A DNA stretch of 64,000 nucleotides, from assembly GCF_042477335.2 (NCBI RefSeq), contig NC_091255.1, positions 24,344,501-24,408,500 of the forward strand, read 5' to 3'. The notes under the pieces were generated by a model that made no database searches, was not told where the DNA came from, and was given only the letters and a program-made list of their open reading frames with translations. The translations under genes were made by a program, and so were the position numbers. Within the stretch, counting starts at the first letter, position 1, and every line of letters begins with the position of its first letter. This stretch comes from Ovis canadensis (taxonomy: Eukaryota > Chordata > Mammalia > Artiodactyla > Bovidae). Shown here piece by piece: positions 10,913 to 19,759 of this stretch.

Positions 10913-11589
10913 CACTGGAGAGGAGAGCTGCATCCCAGGATGAAAGTTGGAGGTCCAGTTTCTGGGGGAGCTCAGTGACAAGGACAGAGAAGGCCAGTGT
11001 TGGCTCTAGACTGATCCTCTGTAGAGGACTCAGAACTCTTGAGACCTGGCCACAAACTCCCTCCTGACTCTTCTCTGCCTACCCTGGGCTCAACTCTCCT
11101 CATGTACTAGCTGCCTCCCTGCCCTCATTCATCAGGCTGTTTGTCAGGACTCAGGATGGGGGTCTGGGCTACAGCCAGGCAGGGACATACTGGCGTGGAC
11201 ACGATGCCCCAGGGCAGGGGCAGCCCGGGCTGCCTCAGACCCCTGACCTCTACTGTCCCACATCAGGGCCGAGGCTGGTGGCTTCAGGGGGCTGGCCAGG
11301 CTGGAACAGTGGACGGGCCCCACCAGGCTCTAATGCAGTAGCATCCTTCTATTCCCAGTGGTCCAGTGACACCCCCACCTGTGAAGGAGCTTGTCAAGAA
11401 GGCCTACAAGAGGAGAAAGCAGGCCAAGTTCTAATGCCAGGTTTCCAAGGCCCTGAGATAGGAAATGTGCCCAAAGCCACTTAGCAGAGCCATGGCGAGG
11501 CCTCTACCAGGACCCAGGATCCTGGCTCCAGCTCACCATCTTTCCCAGGAGCATCTCATGCCTTCCAAGCAGTAAATCTCATGCTTTCA
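10913..11589. other. GC-rich unique stretch
   Basis: No repeat recognised. It contains the weak terminal-exon candidate at 11359-11434. Other open frames (about 66-68 codons) have no recognisable product. Confidence 0.35.
11359..11434 (+). other. weak candidate terminal exon
   Basis: A pyrimidine-rich stretch ending TTCTATTCCCAG precedes 11359. From 11360 a 24-codon frame ends in TAA at 11432. Its last 16 residues are strongly basic (KELVKKAYKRRKQAKF), which looks protein-like. I do not recognise a parent gene, no clear AATAAA follows within 150 bases, and no upstream exon could be joined. It may be chance or a relic. Confidence 0.18.
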
Positions 11590-11690
11590 AATCCTGCCAG
11601 GGGATCAATAGGCTCTGCCATTCATTAACCAGGTGACCTTGAAAAGTCGGTGAACTTCCTCAAATTTGTTTCCCTGTGTGCCATACAGGC
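11590..11690 (+). mobile_element. possible MIR fragment
   Basis: Phrases CTCTGCCATTCATTAACC, GGTGACCTTG and TTTGTTTCCCTGTG follow MIR order. Weak. Confidence 0.4.
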
Positions 11691-12033
11691 AAAGGTGATT
11701 GGCGTGTCACCAGCCTTATTGACTCAACAGGAGGTCACTTTCTCAGCTCTTGTCCTGCACACACATTATGAAGGATCTGAGTCTCCTGAAATAGTCCCCC
11801 GGTCACAATGCAGCCAAGTGGGGACTCTCATGAGGCGTCACCCACGTGCACATCTTCCACTGGTGCCAGGCTCTGCCTCTGCCCTGAGAAGCCTGGCAGC
11901 ACTCCTCTGGGGACCTTGGTGCCCATGCTCCTGGCATCCTGGATTCCGTCATGTGCACTTGTATCTGGGGGAGAGTGTTCATCCCCACCCATACCCCCCA
12001 CCAGGTGTGTGAAGCTTGCCTGGAGGAGTGGTG

Positions 12034-12225
12034 TCCAGGCAACAAGGCTAACCCTCCACGCCTTTGAAGAATTTTCAGGAAAATAACTTCTTTAGCTTTC
12101 AGTTAGTGCTCTCCAAAGGTCAAGAGCTTTCCAGGCAACAAGGCTAACCCTCCACGCCTTGAAGAATTTTCAGGAAAATCACTCCTTTAGCTTTCAGTTA
12201 GTGCTCTCCAAGGGTCAAGAGCTTT
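12034..12225. repeat. 96-bp direct tandem duplication
   Basis: Two adjacent copies, 12034-12129 and 12130-12225. Each starts TCCAGGCAACAAGG and ends GGTCAAGAGCTTT. They differ by a few substitutions and one missing base in copy 2 (CCTTTGAAG versus CCTTGAAG). They lie about 340 bp before the provirus. Confidence 0.92.
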
Positions 12226-12555
12226 CTCTGAATGACAAATGCCAGGCTCTGCTAAGTGCCGCGGGGACAGGGCTGCTCACCAGACCTTCCGTCTGCTCCT
12301 CGGCCTCTCCTAGCTCCCCTTGCATTTGGTGATACCACATGACTAGTTCTGACTAGGCAATGTGATGTCACTTCCCACTGGAAGCTCAGGAGACTTGCAC
12401 TTTCTTGACTTTATTTAGGAACTGGTGACATCCCAGATGGCAGGTCCATGAGTGAATATGTGGGATAGAGTCCTCCCCCAGGGTTGGACTTTGTATGAGT
12501 AAGAAATAAACTTTCAGGTGTCAAGTCACTGAGATTTTGGGCTTGCTTGTTACAC
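12226..12555. other. provirus 5' flank, non-coding
   Basis: No gene. The last 90 bp (AAATAAACTTTCAGGTGTC, then CACTGAGATTTTGGGC) look like the end of an old interspersed repeat that I cannot name. Its continuation would lie after the 3' LTR. Confidence 0.35.
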
Positions 12556-12560
12556 AGCAC
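12556..12560. repeat. target-site duplication, left copy
   Basis: AGCAC immediately before the 5' LTR, identical to 22173-22177 after the 3' LTR. It shows the two LTRs belong to one integration and the flanks have not been exchanged. Confidence 0.85.
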
Positions 12561-12763
12561 TGTTGAGGCCTGATAGAGGCCATGACTAAAATGGGCTGGA
12601 CCAAGCATTCCAGAAACAGCTGAGACACTGCCCGGGTGGAATCAAAATTAATTACCCCAGACGGGAGGACTCAGCCTGTCAGCATGCTCCCCGTAGCCTG
12701 GTCTGTGCCAGTCGGGACGAGGATAGATATCTCTTAAGAAAGCCCGCGCGTGTGAAAATCTAG

Positions 12764-12842
12764 CCAATTAGTAGATGCAAAGAAACACTTGTAACCAATC
12801 CAACCTTACCAATTCCCTGTCTTTGTCCTAAACCTATAAATA
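12764..12842 (+). promoter_or_regulatory. LTR core promoter
   Basis: CCAAT at 12764-12768 and again at 12795-12799, then TATAAATA at 12835-12842. Transcription would be expected to start some 25-30 bp downstream. The 3' LTR keeps the same boxes. Confidence 0.75.
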
Positions 12843-12919
12843 CTACTGTAATCCAGGGCTCGGGGCTCTGACTCTATTCCACTGTGTTGGATGCAGCCAG
12901 GGCCCTGGCTCAAGCTAGC

Positions 12920-12925
12920 AATAAA
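12920..12925 (+). terminator. polyadenylation signal in 5' LTR
   Basis: AATAAA, followed by T/G-rich sequence (CCCTTTTTGCCTTTGC). The equivalent signal that would end proviral transcripts is in the 3' LTR at 22092-22097. Confidence 0.8.
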
Positions 12926-13001
12926 TTCCCTTTTTGCCTTTGCATTGCCTTGGATGTCTTGTTCTCTCAGTTCTGGGGATCGGGACCTTGGGCATAACAT
13001 T

Positions 13002-13019
13002 TGGGGGCTCGTCCGGGAT
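13002..13019 (+). other. primer binding site, tRNA-Pro type
   Basis: TGGGGGCTCGTCCGGGAT, two bases after the LTR. It is the 18-nt complement of the tRNA-Pro 3' end used by many gammaretroviruses. Confidence 0.95.
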
Positions 13020-13400
13020 CCCTTGACTGAGAAGAGCAACACCTTCCAGGCATAAGGGAAGCCTCACTAGGAGGAAATATATCTGGATGCTGGCATCAGG
13101 TCAGGGGGCAAAAGAGTCACCTGGCCAGCATAAGTCCGAGGCCCAGCATTTGAGCTGGAAGGCAGCTGGTTCTGTGAGCCGTTCTGTAAAGGAACAGGGG
13201 AAAACGTTTCTCCCGATCCTGAGTCTGGTGGGCAGTGGATGCCCTTCGGTAAGGTAACTTTGGGGAACAGGACAACAGCAACCCGGGATAAACCTAGTTC
13301 AGTGTTTTCGGCCGATACCTGTTCGTCTACTGTCTGTCGCTTGTCTCTGTGAGCCGGCGCCGTGCTTGCTTTTTGTGTGCTTACTGTGGGTGTTGCCGTC
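13020..13400 (+). other. provirus leader with candidate splice donor
   Basis: Untranslated region between primer site and gag start. TTCGGTAAGG, with its GT at 13249-13250, is a good 5' splice-site match and could have been the donor for spliced env RNA. The packaging signal should lie here but cannot be seen by eye. Confidence 0.5.
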
Positions 13401-15046
13401 ATGGGTCAGAGTTATTCTACACCACTATCCGTAATGACTGACCATTTTTCCGATTTTAAGTCCAAGGCTCAGAATCTATCGGTGCTAGTAAAGAAGAGCA
13501 AGCTAAAAACTTTATGCTCATCTGAGTGGCCGACATTTCAGGTCGGCTGGCCACCAGAGGGAACTTTCGGCCTGTCGGTCATGCGGGCTGTTAAAGAAAG
13601 AATAATGGCTCCTGACCCTCGGGGCCATCCAGACCAAGCTCCCTACATCCTGGTCTGGGAAAATCTAGTAGAAGACCCTCCCGTCTGGCTGAAACCCTTT
13701 ATTCACAATCCCCCCAGAGCTTCTGTTCCACAGGTCCTGGTCGTGGAGGCCCCCAAGGAAGAAGACCGTGAGGCACAGGAGAGCCGGAAGAAACCAATAC
13801 TCCAGGAATCTTCTCTATAACCTAACCTGATTGATTTAGACACTGAAATCTCGCCTCCCCCATATATCCCACCACCCTTGCTCCCCCAGGTACCTCAGGT
13901 GTCGTCGGGAGAACAAAGGGGGAACTCAGAACCTTCAGCTCTGCAGCAGGAGGTGGGGCCAGCCCAGGGAACTCGCTGAAGGACCCGAGGGGGCGGAAAC
14001 TCTTCTGACTACGGGAGCCGAGAGGCCCCTTCCTCCACCGTTCGAGCGCTTCCTGTCCGGGTCGGGCCGGCAAATCCGGTCGGGGAACGGAATTATCAAT
14101 ATTGGCCTTTCTCTACCAGTGACTTATATACCTGGAAAGCTCAAAACCCCTCTTTTCCTGAAAAACCCCAAGGCCTTATTGATCTTTTAGACACTATCCT
14201 GTATGCTCACAATCCTACTTGGGATGATTGTCAGCAGCTGTTACAGGTGCTTTTCACCACGGAGGAATGGGAGCAAATTCTGTCAGAGGCACAGAAACAT
14301 GTTCCCGGAGCGGATGGGAGACCAACCATGCAGCCTTACCTAGTGGAAGAAGAGTTTCCTTCCATGCAGCCGAACTGGGACTTTGAATGGGCAGAAGGTA
14401 GGGAGCGTCTCCGAGTGTACCGCCAGACTCTCATGGCCGGCCTTAGGGCAGCCGCCAGAAAACCCAAGAATTTATAAAAGATGAATCTGATAAGACAGGA
14501 GCAGAACGAGAGCCCGGCAGCCTTCTTAGAGAGGTTAATGGAAGCCTTTAGGCAGTATATGCCCATGGACCCACAGGCTGATGTGTCACACGCAGCAGTT
14601 CTGTTAGCTTTTGTGAACCAGGCAGCTCCAGATATCAGGAGAAAGTTACAGAAGATAGAAGGGCTGGGGGAATTGTCAATATAGGATCTGGTGAGGGCAG
14701 CTGAGAAAGTGTTTAATAACAGAGAGACCCCTGAGGAGAGGGAGGAACGGATCAGACGGGAGGAAAGGGAATATAGGGCTGAAGAAAACTGGAGAAATCA
14801 GAAAGAGCTGGCTCAGATCCTTTTGGCGGGGACGAGAACAGGGCTTCGGGAACTAAAGACACCCGGTCGGGAGGAAAGGAAAAACCAGCTAGACCTGCCC
14901 TAAAGAGAGACCAATGCCCTTACTGCAAAGAGCAGGGACACTGGAAAAATGAGTGCCCCAAAAGAGATCTGAAGAGAAAGACTGTAAGAAAGGAGGAATC
15001 TTCCTCAGGGACCCACGTCTTATATGCAGGGGAAGATAGTGATTAG
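13401..15046 (+). pseudogene. gag: broken gag polyprotein gene
   Basis: Gag builds the virion core at the plasma membrane. Domains in order: matrix from 13401, starting MGQSYS with the glycine expected to be myristoylated; a p12-like proline-rich part with a PPPY late motif at 13854-13865 (recruits NEDD4-type ligases for budding); capsid from about 14050, with a major homology region near 14499-14560 (Q..ES...F..RL pattern); a charged stretch around 14700-14830; nucleocapsid with one CCHC finger (Cys 14915, Cys 14924, His 14939, Cys 14954). Most of gag stays in the frame of 13401 but carries stops at 13818, 13977, 14475 and 14682. A frameshift between about 14865 and 14900 puts the finger and the terminal TAG in another frame. 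The start is chosen for the MGQ N-terminus; an earlier in-frame ATG-like codon at 13362 is less likely. No intact Gag can be made. Confidence 0.93.
15044..15046 (+). promoter_or_regulatory. gag-pol readthrough stop (UAG)
   Basis: TAG followed at once by GGGGGTCAGGGC, in the same frame as nucleocapsid before it and protease after it. Gammaretroviruses make Gag-Pol by suppressing this UAG with the help of a downstream pseudoknot. The stop and purine-rich context are kept; the pseudoknot needs folding to confirm. Confidence 0.75.
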
Positions 15047-15430
15047 GGGGGTCAGGGCCCGGCACCTCTCCCCGAGTCCTGGGTAACTATTAATGTGGAG
15101 GGGAAACTGATCAGCTTCATGGTGGATACGGGAGCCCAATACTCAGTTCTCAATCAAAAATTTGGGCCGATGTCCAAAAAGACTAGCTTGGTCCAGGGAG
15201 CCACCGGGACAAAGAGATATTACTGCACTACTAAACAAAAAGTGGACTTGGGAGCCCAACAGGTGTCCCACTCATTTCTGGTGATCCCAGAATGTCCAGC
15301 CCCTTTATTAGGAAAAGACCTATTGGCCAAAGTCAATGTGCAAATTCACTTTGACTCTGGGGGAATATCAGTCACAGACGGGCTTGGACAACCAATTCAT
15401 GTTTTATCCCTGGCACTGAGAGATGAATAG
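15047..15430 (+). pseudogene. pro: retroviral protease remnant
   Basis: Aspartic protease that would cleave Gag-Pol as a homodimer. The frame is open from the readthrough stop to TAG at 15428. The active-site triad DTG is at 15125-15133 within MVDTGAQYSVL, and the C-terminal part contains PAPLLGKDLL, the segment bearing the usual structural glycine. Length and motifs suit a gammaretroviral protease. It is cut off from reverse transcriptase only by the stop at 15428; the same frame continues into the RT N-terminus until the L1 insertion at about 15561. Confidence 0.9.
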
Positions 15431-15551
15431 AGACTATATTCACCAAAGCCCCCTGCAGCTGTGGATCCTGCTATGCGACAGTGGGTTCAGAAATACCCTC
15501 TGGCCTGGGCAGAGATAGCGGGAGTAGGACTGGCTAAACAAAGACCTCCCA

Positions 15552-16334
15552 TTGTTGTTGAAAAGCTTCTGCACAACAAAGGAAACTATAAGCAAGGTGA
15601 AAAGACAGCCTTCTGAATGGGAGAAAATAATAGCAAATGAAGCAACTGACAAACAACTAATCTCAAAAATATACAAGCAACTTATGCAGCTCAATTCCAG
15701 AAAAATAAACGACCCAATCAAAAAATGGGCCAAAGAACTAAATAGACATTTCTCCAAAGAAGACATACGGATGGCTAACAAACACATGAAAAGATGCTCA
15801 ACATCACTCATTATTAGAGAAATGCAAATCAAAACCACAATGAGGTACCACTTCACACCAGTCAGAATGGCTGCGATCCAAAAATCTGCAAGCAATAAAT
15901 GCTGGAGAGGGTGTGGAGAAAAGGGAACCCTCCTACACTGTTGGTGGGAATGCAAACTAGTACAGCCACTATGGAGAACGGTGTGGAGATTCCTTAAAAA
16001 ATTGCAAATAGAACTACCTTATGACCCAGCAATCCCACTGCTGGGCATACACACTGAGGAAACCAGAATTGAAAGAGACACATGTACCCCAATGTTCATT
16101 GCAGCACTGTTTATAATAGCCAGGACATGGAAACAACCTAGATGTCCATCATCAGATGAATGGATAAGAAAGCTGTGGTACTTATACACAATGGAGTATT
16201 ACTCAGCCGTTAAAAAGAATTCATTTGAATCAGTTCTGATGAGATGGATGAAACTGGAGCCGATTATACAGAGTGAAGTAAGCCAGAAAGAAAAACACCA
16301 ATACAGTATACTAACACATATATATGGAATATAG
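15552..16334 (+). pseudogene. L1 ORF2 C-terminal fragment
   Basis: About 260 open codons, the first few contributed by retroviral DNA, encode the C-terminal end of L1 ORF2p downstream of the RT domain. It includes the Cys-rich segment [18 protein letters not shown] and the following [15 protein letters not shown]2p is the L1 endonuclease/reverse transcriptase; this piece has neither catalytic domain and no promoter of its own. No stop occurs until the natural end at 16332-16334, unlike the copy at 40921-42905, which has several. Confidence 0.88.
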
Positions 16335-16661
16335 GAAGATGGCAATGACGACCCTGTATGCAAGACAGGGAAAGAGACACAGATGTGTATAACGGACTTT
16401 TGGACTCAGAGGGAGAGGGAGAGGGTGGGATGATTTGGGAGAATGACATTCTAACATGTATACTATCATGTGAATTGAATCGCCAGTCTATGTCTGACGC
16501 AGGATGCAGCATGCTTGGGGCTGGTGCATGGGGATGACCCAGAAAGTTGTTATGGGGAGGGAGGTGGGAGGGGGGTTCATGTTTGGGAATGCATGTAAGA
16601 ATTAAAGATTTTAAAATTTAAAAAATAAAAAACTAAAATTAAAAAAAAAAAAAAAAAAAAA
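15561..16661 (+). mobile_element. 5'-truncated L1 (bovine L1 type) inside pol
   Basis: The last 1.1 kb of a ruminant L1, starting AAAAGCTTCTGCAC within ORF2, followed by the 3' UTR and a 21-A tail at 16641-16661. Retroviral sequence flanks it on both sides. A 6-bp target duplication AAAAGC is possible (15561-15566 and around the tail end at 16658-16663) but cannot be told from L1 sequence and the A-tail. It closely matches 41450-42200 and 42485-42900. The intact ORF2 tail and clean poly-A suggest an insertion younger than the provirus. Confidence 0.93.
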
Positions 16662-17443
16662 GCAAATGCTACTCCTGTGAGGGTGAAACAGTATCCCATG
16701 AGCCAGGAGGCCTGGCAAGGAGTTATGCCACACATCCAGCTCCTCCTAAAGGCAGGAATTCTCAAAGAGTGCCGGTCCCCATGGAATATTCCCTTGTTGC
16801 CTGTGAAAAAGCCCAGGGGAACAGACTTTAGACCAGTCCAAGATCTTCGTGAAGTCAACAAATGGGTGAGTGACATTCATCCCACTGTCCCTAACCCATA
16901 TACCCTCCTGAGCAGCTTGCCACCAGACTATGTCTGGTATACAATTTTAGACTTGAAAGATGCCTTTTTCAGCTTGCCTTTGGCCCCCCAGAGCCAGGAA
17001 ATCTTCGCATTTGAATGGGCTGACGAGGACGGCCAAACTGTGGGCAGCTGACCTGGACTCACCTCCTACAAGGGTTCAAAAACTCGCCGACTTTGTTCAG
17101 TGAGGCTCTGGGTGAAGATCTCTGTGAGTATCGAACCAGCCACCCCGAAGTCATTCTGTTACAGTATGTGGATGACCTCATGCTGACCGCTACGACTAAG
17201 GAGGTATGCCTAAAGGCCACAGGCGATCTCCTCCAGACTTTGGGGACACTGGGGTACCGGAAAAGTGCGAAGAAGGCCCAAATTGCTAGACAGGAAGTCA
17301 TTTATTTGGGATATAAAATAAAACAGGGGCAGAGATGGTTGACTCAGGCTATGAAAGAGACTATTCTATGGATCCCCGAGCCAGCGACTCCCCGGCAGGT
17401 GAGCGAGTTTTTAGGGACGGTTGGGTAAGGCAGGCTATGGATT

Positions 17444-18577
17444 ATGGGGTTTGCTAAAAAGGCCCGACCTCTATATGAAGGAAGCAGAGAAAATAGAGAC
17501 TGGACTTGGACTGAGCCAATGAGGTGGGCATTTCAGGAACTTCAACAGGCGTTACTGGAAGCCCCAGCCCTTGCACTTCTGGACCCGGCTAAGACGTTTC
17601 AACTGCTTGTGGATGAAAAGCAGGGAGTAGGGAAGGGAGTCCTGATGCAGCAATGGGGACCGTGGAGACGGCCTGTGGCATATCTCTCTAAACAACAGGA
17701 CCCAGTGGCTACGGGATGGCCGCCCTGTCTCCGTATCATTACGGCTGCTGCTCTCCTTGTCCATGATGCTGACAAGCTGACTTATGGACAGCGTCTCCTG
17801 GGCTACACTCCTCATGCCATAGAGGGAATCGTCAAACAGCCACCAGGTAAATGGATTTCTAATGCTCGCTTAACCCATTACCAGGCCCTGCTGCTGGATG
17901 CTCCCCGGATACACTTTCAAACACCTTGTTTTCTAAACCCTGCCACTCTGCTGCCCATCCCAGAGGAGGACGGGCCCCTCCATGACTGTGTTGAAGTGTT
18001 AGTTGAGGTAACCGTCATACGGAAAGACCTCAGCGACTTGCCATTAGAAAACAGTGAGCTGATATGGTTCACAGATGGGTGCAGTTATATAAAGGATGGA
18101 CAGAGAAAAGCAGGGGTAGCCATAGTAGACGGCACTGGGAGGGTCATCTGGGCTGAGGCCTTGCCCCCTGGAACATCCGCCCAAAAAGCAGAACTGATAG
18201 CTGTGATACAAGCGCTAGAGAGGGCAAGAGGAAGAAGAGCCACGATTTATACTGACAGCCGATATGCATTCGGCACTGTGCACGTTCAAGGCCCCATATA
18301 TAAAGAGCGGGGGCTTCTGATGGCAGAGGGGAAAGAGATTAAAAATTTGCCTGAGATTCGCAGACTCCTGGCAGTGGTCCACTTGCCCCAGGCGGTATCC
18401 ATAGTGCATGTCCCAGGACACCAGAAAGGAGAGGATGCCTGGGCCCAAGGGAACCGTGCTGCCGATGCAGCAGCCCGTGAGGCAGCTGCTGGAGACCACG
18501 AAGCCCATGTACTGACTGTGGGATTGCCCCCGCCAGGGATGGGAACACTTCCCCCAAGCCCCATATACTCCCCCTGA
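17444..18577 (+). pseudogene. pol: RT connection and RNase H domain
   Basis: A 377-codon open stretch in the same frame as the YVDD segment, separated from it by a single TAA at 17426. The first half (ARPLYEGSRENRDW onward) is the RT thumb/connection region. RNase H follows, with its catalytic acids all present: Asp in WFTDGCSY at 18074, Glu in KAELIAVIQAL at 18191, Asp in IYTDSRYAFG at 18254 and Asp in GNRAADAAA at 18464. RNase H would degrade the RNA strand of the RNA-DNA hybrid during reverse transcription. A frameshift near 18525-18545 creates the stop at 18575; the continuing protein is read in another frame. Confidence 0.93.
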
Positions 18578-19759
18578 TTTATGCTGGGTGCTAGATAATA
18601 CCACCGGTCCTGTTGGCAAAAACGGATGGTATCGGGACCAAGATGACAACCTGTTGCTCCCTGCCGACCTGGGCAAACATCTCTGTACCCATTTACATCA
18701 AACCACCCATTTGGGAGAGAAAAAGACTTTGACACTCCTACAATCGGCACAGCTGCGGTTTCCCTAACAGAAGAAAACCATCCAGGATATAGTCCGCACC
18801 TGCAAGGCCTGCCAGATGATGAGACCGGGAAAAGGACAGCACGCAGGTGTAAGATATCGGGGGAAAGGCCAGGACATCATTGGGAGATAGATTTCACTGA
18901 GGTAAGACCAGGCAAGTATGGGTATCGTTACCTGCTAGTTTTGGTTGATACGTTTTCCGGGTGGGTAGAAGCTTACCCCACTAAAAAGGAGACAGCGATA
19001 GTAGTAGCTAAGAAGCTCCTAGAAGAGATTATACCTAGGTTTGGGCTGCGGGTATCTATCGGCTCTGACAATGGACCTGCATTTGTGAGTAAAATTGTTC
19101 AGGGACTGGCCTCAGCCCTGGGGACCAAATGGAAGTTACGTTGCGAGTACAGTCCCCAGAGCTCAGCACAGGTAGAAAGAGTGAATCGGACCCTAAAAGA
19201 AACTTTAACAAAACTGGCAATTGAGACTGGCAGGGACTGGGTGACCCTCCTTCCCTTCGCGCTTTTTTGGGCGTGGAATACCCCCTATAAACTAGGTCTG
19301 ACTCCCTTTGAAATTGTATATGGAAGTCCACATCCCATTTGTCCAGTGTCTGAAGGAAAGAGTAAACCACCTCTTTCATTACGTGCCTTCCAACAGGAGA
19401 TGCTAGCTTTGAGTAAGGTGCATAAACATATCTGGTCACTGATATGCAAAATTTATGAGAGCCAGAATGAAGGGACAATCCCGTCCCATGATATAGGACC
19501 AGGGGATTGGGTTTGGGTCAAGAGACATCAGTCAAAGACCTTGGAACCAAGATGGAAGGGCCCTTATGTTGTTCTCCTTACCACCCCTACTGCCCTGAAG
19601 GTGGACGGAATTGGACCCTGGATACACTGTAGCCACACACGGCGGGCCACCCCCGAAGAACAAGAGAGGGCCCAAAGAGAATGGAAGCCAATACTGCATC
19701 CCTCCAATCCCTTAAAACTGAAACTCGCCCAGCAGCTGGTCTCGGACGGATCAACCTGA
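18541..19759 (+). pseudogene. pol: integrase, N-terminus broken, core open
   Basis: Integrase joins viral DNA ends to host DNA. The N-terminal zinc domain is recognisable but scattered over frames: His codons at 18690, 18696 and 18708, a shift at about 18717-18724, an in-frame TAA at 18766, the Cys pair at 18801 and 18810, then a shift at about 18843-18858. From 18872 the catalytic core and C-terminus are open to the TGA at 19757. The D,D-35-E triad is complete: Asp 18890 (IDFTE), Asp 19067 (GSDNGPAF), Glu 19175 (AQVERVNR). The end overlaps the start of env by 79 bases in another frame, the usual gammaretroviral arrangement. Confidence 0.93.

Larger units (their letters stand above)
12561..12999 (+). 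repeat. 5' LTR
   Basis: Starts TGTTGAGGCC and ends GGCATAACA, giving the TG...CA ends of a retroviral LTR. U3 holds two CCAAT boxes and a TATA box; AATAAA at 12920-12925 lies before the R/U5 boundary. It aligns end to end with 21733-22172, with about 25 mismatches and one single-base indel in a T-run. Confidence 0.97.
15431..17428 (+). pseudogene. pol: reverse transcriptase, split by L1 and frameshifted
   Basis: The polymerase domain lies in two pieces. An N-terminal piece (15431-15560) is in the protease frame. The rest begins at about 16662 after the L1 poly-A and reads first in a different frame to a stop at 17049, then in the original frame to TAA at 17426. The fingers/palm order is recognisable: [20 protein letters not shown], then DLKDAFF with its catalytic Asp at 16950, and YVDD with both Asp at 17165-17176. 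Frame evidence places one small indel at about 17030-17048. All three catalytic Asp codons survive although the gene cannot be translated through. Confidence 0.92.

Noticed and set aside
15440..15955. 171-codon minus-strand frame
   Set aside because: Antisense shadow of the L1 ORF2 fragment.
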